From Cercis canadensis (lineage: Eukaryota > Streptophyta > Magnoliopsida > Fabales > Fabaceae), in assembly GCA_003255065.1 (NCBI GenBank), contig QAOA01004174.1, forward strand, positions 25,980 through 89,979: a DNA stretch of 64,000 nt, in the 5' to 3' direction. The translations under genes and the position numbers were made by a program. A model generated the notes under the pieces. The model ran no database searches. It was not told where the DNA came from and saw nothing but the letters and a program-made list of their open reading frames with translations. Numbering within the stretch: the stretch's first letter is position 1; each line of letters opens with the position of its first letter. This document shows, one piece after another, positions 11,257-23,409 of this stretch.

Positions 11257-13616
11257 CTTTTTCGTCCTTGAAAAATGCTATTATTGACAATTTATTCATT
11301 CATTAATTTTTGGTGACAATAGAGTTCTTGAATATATATGATGTCTGCCATTTTAGTCCTCCGCTAGGCTCTGTTAGTGAAATTTAACAGAAATTGTCAT
11401 GTGGCACGTTAAGTGCTAATGTGGCCGTTAGTTGATGACTTGGCAAGCTGACATGGCAGTTGGACTGGTTGCTGGTGTGACACACATAAAACGATGACAT
11501 TTTACTAAGAGAAGAAAACATCTCATCCTACCCACACGGTGTCGTATTTTGAAGATCTGGAATTAAAATCATTGCGTTGTAAATGAGGGATTCTAAAATT
11601 CAGAAATTTGAACCCTAAGCCCCAAATCACGATTTCCTTTTCTCACTGTCTCAATCGCTGGAATCAGAGTATGAAAGGAGACAAACTAGTGGAAGAAAGG
11701 AAAATGTAGGTCGTGTTCAATTCATTCTGCGGATCTTTCATCCTCTAACATGTGAGTTTTTCTAAATTCCTATTTGTCTCCATCTGAAATGAGTTTTATT
11801 CACCTTCACTAGATACAGTAACAACGTAGGTGAAAATGGCTTATCTGTTATTTTATTTTTTGTTTGTACTAAATTTTTGTTACCTTGTTGCCGTTTATAC
11901 TAAATTTTCGCTTCATTTTTGATTCTTCTCCTTGAAATTTTGTTTTATGCTATGCAAGTTGCTACTGTGTTATGAAACTAGCATAGAGGGATTGAGGTTT
12001 GATTCTCCTACTACTTTAAGACAACATAGAGACAATTTTCCATTTGAGTGTTTTGCTCCAAACTTTCTCTAATAGCCCATGTTCATATGATATTTCGTTA
12101 AATAATTCAATCAATCTGTCTATAATCTGTTATTTTTTATGTTCAATTGGGTGCTAACTTCATCCAATTTAATTGTTCTTCAAGTTGGTGATATGTGAAA
12201 ATTTTCAAATCACTGCAGGCTTTTTTGTCACAATTTGGATTGTTGTTGTCCTTTTCAAGTCCAATGATATTCTACTTAAGCGAAAGGTGGGAAAATGCCT
12301 TCTTACCTTTGATACTAAATTTTACTTTTCATGTTCTGCATCTTTTCCCTGGAATTTATATAATGATGTCTATAATGATTTTTGAAAAGGTGAACTATGT
12401 ACCTAGTATATGTTGGTGTGCGTGTTTTTCTTGACAAGTACTGTTTATCCAGATCAATCTTTGTTTGGTCTAGCCATGTTTTGTACTCATTGGTTACCTG
12501 TTCTACTTCATTATCCTCAGTAGTTTTTGTCTAAGTTAATCTTGTTCTAACTAGTTGCTCCCCTTGGTGTTTCAAGCATTTGCTTTTTCTATTTAGTATG
12601 AATCCTGTGGAACATCAATTGGAAAAGCATAAGATATCTTCTTATGGATAGGCATCCATATAGGTTTCTAATTGACAAATATGGAAAATGGGTATAGTGA
12701 TATAGCACCATTAGTACGATATATGTAATTTTTGCAAGAAACAATCTCTATAGAGCAAAAAAGATGGTATTGTGGTAGTAATCCTTGAACAGTAGTAAAA
12801 CTCTAAAACAAGTTAATATGAAGAATTTCACACACTTTGGAATTGAACAGTAGTAAGTGTTGCAAGTACAAATGAAAATATGCAAATAAGTGAACTATTA
12901 TTGATCCTACCCTGACAAAAGGTCTAAGTTTAGTATGGAGAAGATGGTCACGGAGTGCTTGTTTACTGTGAGGGACAACTGTGCCTGATAGTGAAAATGG
13001 TTAGTTGATGAATGTCATTCAATAGTGCTGGCTTAAAGTGATTTTTTCAATATATATTTCCAATTGCCAAGGCTTCCATCTCTTGTCATCATGTTTAAGA
13101 ATTAATTTTGGTGCAACAACACTTATGGTTTCGTAGGTTACTAAAATGCAAATTAACAGGAATATAACTTCACATGTCTTCATAATCATATCATAGACAA
13201 ATCTTCAAAAACATTAATGGAGTATACCCTAACTTACTCTACTATTTTAAAATCTTACATAATGCTACAAGAAGTAAAAACAAATGGTCATAAGCATATA
13301 GTAGAAATTTGGCTCTTTCTATAACCCCCCACCCCTTATCTATCTTTCTACATATTTTGTATTACTTTATTTGCAGTATAAATACAGATACAAATAAGAG
13401 AAAGAATAACAGCTAAAGCTACTATTAATAGGTAATTTGTGCTACTTGGACTTCAAAGGTATCGCTCAAATGAGATCTGAGGATGAAGGAGTCCTTAAAC
13501 AATGTTATGTGATGATTGATGGTGAAGCATTCACGCCGGCAATCCATGGACAACATGTCTAGGAAGGTAGCTCCAGGGGGTTAAGCTTTATAAGCGGTGC
13601 ATATGCCATATCCTAA

Positions 13617-14046
13617 CATAATACCCCTTATGTATGTGGTTGTAATAAGAAGGTGATAATGCTTATTTCAAAGACAAAGAGAACCTAAATCGCCCATTTT
13701 GGCGTTGTCCACATTACAAGGTTTGAGGGAAATATAATTTCAATTTACATATTTACTCAATTTAATGAGAATGTAATTTCAATTTATCAATTTCAATTTT
13801 TTAACAAGTTTAACATCTTTATATACAGAATGAAGACTTATATTGTGGATTCTTTCAATGGGTCGATAACTTTGAAGGAACGGTTCCAAGAACTCCTAAG
13901 TCTTTTATAACAAATGAGAAAAGGGTGATGAAGATGCTGAAGAAGAGAATTAAGATTACTGAAAGTGAAGTTAAGAAACTACAGATTGCTTGTTGTTTTG
14001 TTGCTCATTGTATTTTTACTAAAATAAGTGATCTTCGAATAAAATG
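13617..14046 (+). pseudogene. GRF-type zinc-finger protein of the MULE
   Basis: Exon A reads CGCNKKVIMLISKTK then, after a frame change, NLNRPFWRCPHYK, followed by a donor (AAG|GTTTGAGG-like). After an intron, exon B (from about 13829) reads NEDLYCGFFQWVDNFEG. Together these give the CGC...RCP..Y...C.FFQWVD signature of GRF zinc fingers. It then has a Lys/Glu-rich coiled coil (KRVMKMLKKRIKITESEVKKLQ) and a short hydrophobic tail ending at a stop near 14046. GRF-finger proteins of this form are common MULE accessory or capture products; nucleic-acid binding is inferred. The frameshift between CGC and RCP makes it non-functional as written. Confidence 0.7.
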
Positions 14047-14879
14047 ATTGTAAAGTTGAATTGATCAATTTCCTAGAATGTAGATTTCATTTACTGTAAT
14101 TATATTTCAGACATGTTGAACATCTATGTAATGTTAAGAAATTATATTATATAAACTTGTATGTTTGTTGAGTAATTATAGCAGCATAAATATTTAAAGA
14201 TATTAGCCATATGGTTGGAAGATATACAGCAACCAAATAATATTATAATAATATATAGTACAATTATTCCTAGGCAATAAATTAAATAAAGTAAGAGTGG
14301 ATATCTAGTGCAAGAATACATGTATTTTATAGACTTTCATTTTGTGATTGATGGTTGCACCATATTTAAGTGAAAAAAGTTGGAATGTCATTTAATAAAG
14401 TCTAACAAATGACCAGCCAACCAAAAGAAAATAAGTCACTTAAGATCCCTAAAAGTTTGTTGGTAATTTACAATAAATCCTATATAAATTCTTACCAACC
14501 AATCAATAGTACACAAAAATTTGCAACCTAAGAACATAGGAAAAAAAACAAAGCAAAATAGCTTCATAGAGTCTTCACACATCAGCTAACAGCTTCTTTT
14601 TCCCTTTGCTTGAACCTTCACTACAAAGGTATGCTGAAAATCTTTTCCTAGTAGCCATGGTTGCTGCTTCAATAGTGTTTGTAGTTATAGTCTCTTGATT
14701 GCCTGCAATGTTGATATGCTGCCTTGATCCCTGTGGACAAAAGCAAGACTATTTGGGTAAATTTTAAATAATATGGTGTACAAATATGCAAGTTTAGTAC
14801 CAACAAATTTACGATGTCTCGTCAGTATTTTTTTTCTTCTTTCTATGTGCTAACTTCTTCTTGCTTTGTGGTTGTTGAG

Positions 14880-15735
14880 CTTGAGAATCTTGGCCAGGTG
14901 GTAGGGCTTGTGAGTCAACTGGTTGACTGACTAGAACCTTTTCCTCTGCAAAAGGCTAGCTGGTTGGTTTCTTGCTCTTTTTTTGTCTCTTCCATGGTTC
15001 CACTACTTTCTAAGTCCTCGTGTTATGTCTTGTCCCACCACATTTAGAGCATTTAGTGGCCCCATATTTTCTTTTTCAACCGGCTAGAATCTTGTGGAAC
15101 ATCGTTGACTTTGCTTTGATTCTTTTTTAGCCTACCAGCTGGTCTCTTGAATGAAGGAGGATTTATATCACCAAGTTATGTCCTCTACCAGTAATCTTGC
15201 CTTGCGAGTGGCTGTATAAAAAGCTCATAAGCCTTCAACCATGTGTTGGTTAAGTACCAATAATTCACTGCAGTGTTTGAGTCTTCATTGTTTGATGCAA
15301 ATGCTACATAAGCAAGTCTACAAGGTATCCCTGTCAAATCCCAAGTCCTACATGAGCATGTCCTAGTTGACAAATCAACCACCACTTTGTCGATTGATCC
15401 CCTACTAACTTCATATTTATGTTCAACAGGATCTCCAGCCCATAATGGACACCATTCACTGCTTTTCTTCTTCTCTATTTCAAGAAAGACTACTGTCTTT
15501 GGCACATATTTACTCTTGTATTTTTTGACCTTCACAAGCATATCTGATCTCTTCCTTATAAGATAACTCCTTATTTCTTCAAGCATAGTTAGAATTAGAT
15601 TACATCTGAACTTTCGTATCTCCTTGTTGAATTATTCACACATGTTGCTTGTGATGACTTGGTTATTGCTGTAAGTGCTAAATGATCCTCTAACCAATCT
15701 AGCAGGAGCATTCTTCATCAACCAGTCACACATGT
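14880..15735 (-). pseudogene. MULE transposase, C-terminal part (SWIM finger and zinc knuckle)
   Basis: Read on the minus strand: CDWLMKNAPARL...SNMCE, a stop, then FNKEIRKF and MLEEIRSYLIRKR. A SWIM zinc finger follows (VVDLSTRTCSCRTWDLTGIPC, then residues where CxH is expected but RLAY is found), then YWYLTNTWLKAYELFIQP. Downstream in other frames comes a GRP-like basic tail and a CCHC-type knuckle (KCGGTRHNTRT). The order and spacing are those of the MudrA/FAR1-like transposase C-terminus. The DDE core should lie upstream but is replaced by the retrotransposon insertion. Stops and frameshifts, and loss of the SWIM histidine, show that it is dead. Confidence 0.8.
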
Positions 15736-16702
15736 TGCTTCTAAGTGGTTGAAGGGCCATAACCTCTTTTCGAATGTCCGGACGCAACCTCGAAATGAAA
15801 CAACTCAACAGAAATGGGGAAAGGAGTCTAACAATAAGATTGGCCAAACATTCAAATTGAGTTTGATATTCAAGAACAGTAGCAGATTGACACAGTTTGA
15901 ATAACACACCTTTTGGGTCATCGTACACCGAAGGCGCAAAATGAATTTCCAAGGCCTGGAGAAGAAGCTTCCAAGACAGGATTTGGCCATTAGCATGCAT
16001 CCATTGAAACCAACTCAAAGCAGGGCCGTCCATATAAAAAGAAGCGATCGTGATGCGTTGCTCTTCAGGTGTTTGATGAAAATCAAAGAATTGATTGATC
16101 TTGAAAATCCAACCAAATGGGCCAGAGCCATCAAAACGGGGTACATCTAACTTCAATGAGCTGTTAGGAAACCCACGAGGTCGGTCCATAGCATTGGGAG
16201 ATGCAGCACAACCAGAGTCAGGGGAAGAGAACTTAGTTTCCATGGTGGAAACTTTTCTGGTGATGGACTGCATCTCTTGTTGCAGTGATTGTTGAGCCGC
16301 CAGAATCTGCGCAAGAGCTTCGTCCATCTTGGTATCGGTGGATTTGGAACGATTAGCACCAGCCATAGAAGACTGATGAGCTCGATGAAAGCACCAAAAT
16401 GATGCAACCTTCTTCGAGGGAAGGTACCTCCTGAAAATAAAAAATAGAATTCTGCAATTTTGATACCCATTTCATTCAACTAATTCTCTATAAATAAGAG
16501 AATATCTGAATTACACCAGCCTATCACTAGAACAATTATAACAAACTAATTCTAACTACTTCCTATTTCTTCGGTACTGCATAATCCTTCATCCAAGCTG
16601 GTTTACGTGTCTGCCTCTTGTGCTTGTCTTGTGTACTGCTATCTTGGGTGGGCTGGATCACAACATTGGATTGGGCTGCTCTCTCATTGGGTTGGGTCGT
16701 AT
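15735..16702 (-). mobile_element. Permuted Ty3-type retrotransposon piece: pol tail, LTR-like segment, gag head
   Basis: In minus-strand order: an open frame ending HKRQTRKPAWMKDYAVPKK and a stop (about 16575-16702), the typical C-terminal tail of a plant LTR-retrotransposon polyprotein. Next comes about 200 bp of non-coding, TATA-containing, LTR-like DNA (about 16380-16575). Then comes a gag start at 16366. A complete element would have gag before pol and an LTR at each outer end. CACATG occurs at both flanks (15729-15734 and 16703-16708), but the left copy is part of a 15-bp repeat also found at 15636-15650. The hexamer may therefore be filler DNA rather than a true target duplication, and the upstream border could lie further right. 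Confidence 0.55.
15738..16366 (-). pseudogene. Ty3-type retrotransposon Gag, N-terminal fragment
   Basis: ATG at 16366 starts a protein with an Ala/Gln-rich coiled region (MDEALAQILAAQQSLQQEMQ). The Retrotrans_gag domain follows: LDVPRFDGSGPFGWIFKINQFF, then GPALSWFQWM, then a block ending LRPDIRKEVMALQPL at about residue 212. After that the frame runs on into MULE transposase sequence (NMCDWLMKN), so Gag is cut off before its zinc knuckle. Gag forms the virus-like particle in these elements; this fragment cannot do that. Confidence 0.85.
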
Positions 16703-16708
16703 CACATG

Positions 16709-19640
16709 CCCATCTATTTCTTTCTTTTCGCCACAATTTAATGTAGATATCAGTTAGAAAAATTCAAATAAAGCCAATTAAAAAATGTGATATTGACCAA
16801 GGTTAAATCATTCATGTAACTTCAGTTTTTGAATGTATAAATCTAATCTGTGATGCATAATTATATATTTCATGCTTATCATTATTCCCAATATAATAAA
16901 ACATGAACACTTGTTAAAGATAGTTTATCTATATGCAAGGTTTCTAATATAGCAAGCCAATAACTACTTTGATTATAAGAAATGATACTTTAAAATAATA
17001 ATTATCTAACAACAAAAAAATTAACTACTTGAATCAAAATATAATAATTATGGCATTGATATAAAATATTTTATTATTAAAACCTTTTTTTTTTTTTACT
17101 AAATATAATAAAGTGCATATTTATTCAAACATAATCTTTAATAAGTTTTTATTAACTAATGTCCTTTGCAGTAATTTCAACAATTATAAGCACTTATATA
17201 CTTATATATCCAAATAGTTATGAAAGAGCTTATAGATTTTAAAAGCGCTTTTCCAAATATGTATCCAAACACTAAATAACTTAATTTAAAATGAACTTAT
17301 GGTATAAAAACTTCTTCCATAAAGCCTTCTTATATAAGTGCTTAAATAAGCTGTTTACTTAGGAACTAAAAGATAAGACAATAGAAGCTGAAAAAGTCCT
17401 TGGAATTAACTTCTCAACAAACAATTTTTTTAAAAACATAAGGATGGGATGGGTTGATGTTTCTATTGCGTGAAACTGCGAATGGACAATGTCATTTTGA
17501 AAGCTATATCATTGTTGTTGTAGTTTTAATTAAAGTTGTAATCTCTTTCATCAGTTTTTGCATTTTTCTTTTTCTATTGATCATTTAAACGATGTTGGTC
17601 ATGTTTCCAATGTAGGGCTATTGGCTTGCTGGAAATGATTCTTCCATATGTATGCAAGGATTTTGGTTTTCTTTGACTCTTCAATAATGAAAATTGTGTT
17701 AGACATCTTTTTACATTACCTAACATTTACTTTATTTTTTTTATCTGCTCTAAACTATTTTTTTTCTTATAGTACTCCGTGCATCACGATTGCTGAACTG
17801 TAATCTCCTTTCTCAATTAATTGCTAACTTAAAACACTCCATGCACCAAATAATGTCGTCTATAAAAAAACTTTTGAAACATTGACTAAAATTATTGATA
17901 TGTAATAAAGTGATGGATTCACAATATTGATATTAAGGATTAATATTTAATAAAGCTTTGGATTGAAAATATTGATATTAAAGAGTGTTTGAGGAAAGAA
18001 ACAGAAATTGGAGTATATGTAATAAAGCTTTGGATTGAAAATATTGATATTAAAGAGTGTCTAAGGAAAGAAATTGAAATTGGAGTATCTCGATCGTTTT
18101 CCAAAGACAAAATGATGTCATTGAGGCACCCTCGCCAATGAATCTTCTCATTTCCTAGGATTCACTCTAACATTGATATAGGAAGATTAATAGTTTAATA
18201 GAATCGTTATTATTCCTGAGATATGCCAATTGTTGATTTGCTAAATTGTTATTAAAAACATACTGCAAACTTTATCAGGCCGCACTTCTTGATAAAAGCA
18301 AATAACAATTTTATATTGTTATCTTCACCTCTAACTTAATTTAATTGAACATAAAATTCACAACGAAAAAAAGTGAATATGCTATGTATTTCAACTACAT
18401 CGACATATTGAGTGCCTATATCTAACTATATTATTTCGTCAATGTTGTTATGTAATTTTACACTGTTTTGGAGTGTGATAATCATTCCAGATTAGTGATC
18501 ATTCAATGCTTGAGTTTGATTTGATTAGAACACTAGTTTCAAAAATTAATTTAGGATTCTACATATAGTGATTCCACATGTGAATTTCTATTTTCTATAG
18601 ATACCACCAGGCCCGTGCATTGGCGCAAAAAAATACATTCTTTTAAAAATAACCTTCCTTGCCATTTATGACTTTTTTATATTGAGCATATTGCGGACCA
18701 TGTTGACAAGGATAATTGCTTCAAGTCGATTATCTTGTCATCTACAGCATAAAACATCATAACTGCATCTAATTCTTATTAATCTTTAGTACAATTTGCT
18801 AAGGAAGTTCCGTTTGGATCTGCTCTAAAACCATGTGGCTTTCGGTATATAAGAACAATTCCTTTCCAAATTCCAACTCCCCCTATAGAATACAAATTGT
18901 AACTTTTTTTCAGCGCGCTCAACCCTAGATTATAGTCATAATAATGGACCATATGCAACATCAATTTATAATCGGAACTGTTTGAAGGTTGTGAAACTTC
19001 AATACTGAACAATAACAATAAAATGAACTAGCTAAAATATAATGCACTAATATATCAAGATTTCTATCTTGCTCAATTAGTCAAACATCAGGAACAAAGA
19101 CACTCTCTAGGGTTGAGAAAGTCATCAGCTTGATGAAAAAGTCAAGAAGACAGTTATGGCTAGCTTGTGATTTTTTTTTTATTTTTTTTTTTGAGGTGGG
19201 GGAGAGGTGACCATCACATGCAAGCTGCAATAGTAAAGATGAGTAGCAATGTTCAATACTGAACCACATTATAGTAAGGGAACTTGAAATAATGCATCAC
19301 TGTTTATACTTGAACCAATGTGTATGATAACATTTTTCGCGTTGTGTAAGTCAAGATTGATGAAGAGAAAAGTAAGTCTATCTAATTAAGCAAACTCTAA
19401 TAATAATTACTAATTTCGCTAAAATTCAAGTGGGAGATTTATTTATTAAAGCGACCATACAGACCTAGTTTTATCCAAATATATTACAGCACTATCTAAA
19501 GGAATAAAAGTTGCACAAGAAATTCAATGCAATACAAACCAGTTCTTTGGGCTATATAGCAACACAGTACAATACTATATACATATTGGGGAAGTAACCA
19601 CCGAGAATGAGAACATTCTGCACGACCAGATGTAACCATC
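16709..19640. other. AT-rich spacer with a local tandem repeat
   Basis: No gene recognised. Between about 17880 and 18090 a unit containing AATAAAGCTTTGGATTG is repeated with a 72-bp period (starts 17949 and 18021), with a degenerate third copy before it. The remainder is AT-rich with no assignable element. Confidence 0.5.
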
Positions 19641-19642
19641 AA

Positions 19643-22386
19643 TCAATCATTTTCTTGGCTTTGAAGCATCTCATGTACTTGACTCATTGTTGGCCGTGCA
19701 TCTTTCACTTCCTCTATACAATCCAAAGCCACTTGAGCCAAAATTTCCATCTTGCGTACATTGTAATTTGGTCCAATCATGGGGTTTGTTATTTGCTCTA
19801 CCCAAGATGCCGTTTCAGATGTTTTGCTCCTTTTCTCTCTCACCCATGTTACTAGCCTCCCGTGATGTTCCTCTACTCCATCAAAAGTTTGAGTGCCTGA
19901 TGTTGGACTCTTTCCAGTTATCATTTCCAAGACAACAATTCCATAGCTATAAACATCCACTTTAGAGGTGATTGGTAAGTTGTAAACCCACTCAGGTGCC
20001 ATATAACCTCTAGTTCCTCTTATCTTTGAGAAGCTTGAGTTTTTGAGGTTATTTCTGTTTAATAGCTTAGACAAGCGGAAATCAGCTACTTTGGGTTGGT
20101 AATTGGAATCAAGAAGTATGTTTTGAGGCTTGATATCGCAATGCAAAATCCATTCCAAACATTCTTCATGTAGATATGCGAGGCCTCTTGCCATTCCCAA
20201 AGCAATGTTATATCTCTTGCTCCNTGATGTTCCTCTACTCCATCAAAAGTTTGAGTGCCTGATGTTGGACTCTTTCCAGTTATCATTTCCAAGACAACAA
20301 TTCCATAGCTATAAACATCCACTTTAGAGGTGATTGGTAAGTTGTAAACCCACTCAGGTGCCATATAACCTCTAGTTCCTCTTATCCTTGAGAAGCTTGA
20401 GTTTTTGAGGTTATTTCTGTTTAATAGCTTAGACAAGCGGAAATCAGCTACTTTGGGTTGGTAATTGGAATCAAGAAGTATGTTTTGAGGCTTGATATCG
20501 CAATGCAAAATCCATTCCAAACATTCTTCATGTAGATATGCGAGGCCTTTTGCCATTCCCAAAGCAATGTTATATCTCTTGCTCCAATCAAGTGTGTTTG
20601 ACAAGAGATTTTCAGCCAAAGAACCATTCTCCATGTACTCATATACCAATAACCTATGCTTGCCTTCAGCACAATATCCCCACATTTCGATCAAGTTCAT
20701 GTGGTTAAGCCTTCCAATGATACCTACTTCAGCAAGGAATTCTCCTTCCCCTTGATTCGCTTCGTTGAGTCTCTTTATTGCTGCAACGCGATGATCTGAC
20801 AACACACCTTTGTATACGGTCCCTCCAGCACCTCTTCCAATTTCTTGACTGAACTCTCTTGTTGCTTCTTTCAACTCAGAATATGTAAATTTCTTGAATC
20901 CAGTTGGAGCAAGATGGTAGCTTTGATCATCAGCACTAAACTTTTTCCGAGTTCCAATTAAGAAAAATGGAACCAAAATTATGCAAATTATTTCAAAGGC
21001 TCCAAGTGTGCTAAGAAACCATAGGAAGAACTTTACAAAATTATTTTCATGCCTTTTGAGGTAAACTCTGTCAATCGTTACATGATTGGCATGAATACAT
21101 TCTTTGACAGTGACAGATTGTTCACCTGAAAAATTGCTGCTTTTGGGAAATCTCAAGTAAGTTGTTCCTTCAAAACTTGGTGAGCGATAGCCATTGAGTA
21201 ATTGTGTTTTAGGAAAGCATTTAAAATGGCCTTCTTTCTCGTCAAAAGTGTGCTGGAAACCTTTGCAATTACAAGACTCCAAACATATTTTCTCACACTC
21301 ACCATAGGTAGAATTATCTGTGTACATAAAATCGTAGCCATAGAACTCTACATCCTGAATCAACATGAATTTGGACTCATTTTGGTTGCAAGAGAGATGA
21401 AACATGGGTTCACAGCCATAAGACCAATCAGTATGATTCTTCACCCTATATCTGGGAAGGCAAGAGCATTTCCTTCCATGTATAGGATCATAACTGCATG
21501 TGCTGTTTGCTCCACAAATACCATCAGTTCTGCAGGAATGAGATTTGGCTTGCCATGAAACATACCATTTATCATCCTCATGTTTTCGGCTGTACACTCG
21601 GAGATTACCATCATAATCAAGTGTCAATCTTCTTTGAAGCACGCTGCCATAATCAGATGTCATGAAATGGTAATCATCCGATGAACTGAAATTGCCAAAG
21701 ATATTGAGAGCTGCAACCCTGCTGCTATTATATGTGGACCTTCCATTTACCCAGTTCAGAGACCAAGGATTTGGCCAGTATACACTTGAAATATCAGGGC
21801 CATCATAAAGAAGACTAAGTATGTTTTCATCATTGAAAAACAACTTATAGAAACCAGAGGAATAGTTACTCTCACTTCTTGAGGAGACAAGATTTTTATA
21901 TCTAGTGAGATGTTGGCCAGGAAGGAGAGTGTCTGTTGGGAAATCAAAACTCTGCCATAAAATGGAACCTTGTGTTTCAAGTAACACAAGATTACCAGTA
22001 TCATTAAGAACCAATTCTACGGAGGCAGATGAGGCTGTGTTTGTGGTCCAGACGTGGGATTGACCTGCATCCGTTAAGATAAGGTTACCTGTCTTAAGGA
22101 GCAAAAGCATTGAACGGATCCCGTTCACGGGTTGGTCGCGGTTTGCCATCCACACAACGGTGCGTTTTTGGATCTGGTTGTGATGTTGGGTGAACCAAAC
22201 AGCAAAGCAAAAGGCATTTTCACCAATGGGATGAAAGCCAGCAGAGAACATGAGATTTTTTGAATGTATGATATCTTCTGGTTTCCCCACCGAGAGGGAG
22301 AAGACCTTGCTTGAAGAGGAAGATGAATATGGAAAAGACAAAGTCAGTAGGAGAAAAACCAACAAGATTGAGATAGCCATTTTCAT
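19643..22386 (-). CDS. G-type lectin S-receptor-like Ser/Thr protein kinase (ZmPK1 class)
   Basis: Single-exon receptor kinase. Signal peptide 1-25; bulb-lectin domain about 27-160 (VVWMANRDQPV, LWQSFDFPTDTLLPGQ); cysteine-rich SLG/EGF-like part about 283-326; PAN-like part about 333-415; transmembrane helix about 451-477; kinase from about 513. Kinase motifs: glycine loop GRGAGGTVY (517-525), Lys538, HCD catalytic loop with DIKPQN (non-RD), and APEW. The DFG motif reads DFR (648-650), an unusual change. The open frame is interrupted only by an assembly duplication around the N at 20224. Skipping one 361-bp copy gives a continuous protein of about 793 aa ending QSQEND, the usual family length. 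It would act at the plasma membrane, and the ligand is unknown. A TATA-like tract lies about 70 bp upstream of the ATG. Confidence 0.88.
19863..20585. repeat. 361-bp direct duplication around a single N (assembly artefact)
   Basis: 19863-20223 and 20225-20585 are almost identical, with N at 20224 between them. They differ at a few bases, including codons for Lys/Arg (GMARG versus GMAKG; FSKIRG versus FSRIRG), as two alleles would. The duplication breaks the kinase frame. Removing one copy and the N restores it, so this is best read as two overlapping contig ends that were not merged. Confidence 0.85.
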
Positions 22387-23117
22387 GCAATCAAAGAGAG
22401 AGCTGATATTGCTCTAGCGTGAGTGTGTATGAGGTTTAACAAGGTATGCCCAAGATATAAATAAGAACAATGCTATATGAGAAATGATGGCTGGATGCCT
22501 ACTAAAGCAAAATTTTAGGTACACTCATACTCTTACCAAATACAAAAGAATGGACCTACTTGTGGAGCCCATATGTATGACTTATTTTTTGAGTGTGTGA
22601 GAGACTAAGAGTATTACTCTAAGTATACCTTAGTTTTTTCTTTTAAAGAGGTAACTATACAAANTTAAAGAGGTAACTAAAAAAAAAAAAAAAAAAAAAA
22701 CTTTAAACAAGTTCAAGATTGGTTCACTTAAATTTATTATGGGTCCAGTTAAATTTAGATATTTTCATGCTATGTGTATAATATAAAACAGCTAACTTTT
22801 TTTTTTTTTGAGAGAAAAACAGCTAACCTTTCAAAGAATAGAAATGTTAAACTTATGCTTGCTCACCACTTTCAATCTCTATAGTTTGAGTGGGTTTCAT
22901 TTTAAATTTGTGTAAATCTAGATTAATAATGATGAAATTTGGTGAGGCATTAATTAGTGCACATTACCTAAAAGTAAATTTGCCCATTACTACTTACTTG
23001 TTCCTCTAGTGGACTTTTCAATCACAAGTAGAACCACTTATAGCTAGCTGGAACAAAAGTTCAATGTCACATTATGTGTTAGTTAGGATTTTTTTATGCT
23101 GAGTGTACCTATTATTG
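22387..23117. other. Receptor-kinase upstream region
   Basis: Promoter and intergenic DNA with no gene. It contains a single-N join at 22664 flanked by the short repeat TTAAAGAGGTAACT, a poly-A tract (22679-22700) and a poly-T tract (22797-22809). Confidence 0.5.
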
Positions 23118-23409
23118 GGGTGGGTTCTAGTGGGACTCACCCAATAATTTTGGTATCGTTGCAAAGACATCGAAAAATTGAGTTATCTAGCATGTGACAG
23201 AATATACAATTCTTTTTAAAATGTTAGAACAACACAACATATGAAAATGTGCCAAACTTCTTTAGAAACAAAAAAGGAATTGAAATATTTTTTTATATCG
23301 TGTCATTCTTACATTTTAAAAAGAACTGTGTGTTTTGTTATATATTTGATAATTCAATTTTTTGAAATATTCACAACGACACAAAAATCACTAGATGGAT
23401 CTCACTGGA
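23118..23409. mobile_element. Foldback MITE
   Basis: The left arm (GGTTCTAGTGGGACTCAC...TTCTTTTTAAAATGT) is mirrored by the right arm, whose complement reads CCAGTGAGATCCATCTAGTG...TTCTTTTTAAAATGT. The arms are over 100 bp with many mismatches. No coding capacity. Related ends occur at 25433-25800 and 45527-45932. Confidence 0.55.

Larger units (their letters stand above)
11255..16760. mobile_element. Decayed autonomous Mutator-like element (MULE)
   Basis: The two genes expected of a plant MULE lie convergently: a GRF zinc-finger accessory gene on the plus strand (13617-14046) and a MudrA-type transposase C-terminal half on the minus strand (14880-15735). The left end is taken from a terminal-type block at 11255 (CCTCTTTTTCGTCCTTGAAAAATGC). 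From about 11600 a 5'UTR-like tract precedes the plus-strand gene. I could not find the matching right terminal repeat, so the right border is approximate. A retrotransposon piece sits inside the transposase at about 15735-16702. Confidence 0.65.

Noticed and set aside
20086-20327. Frame continuing from the receptor kinase past the N into unrelated residues
   Set aside because: It is a frame-shifted reading of the duplicated contig end; the real continuation is the frame ending at 19643.
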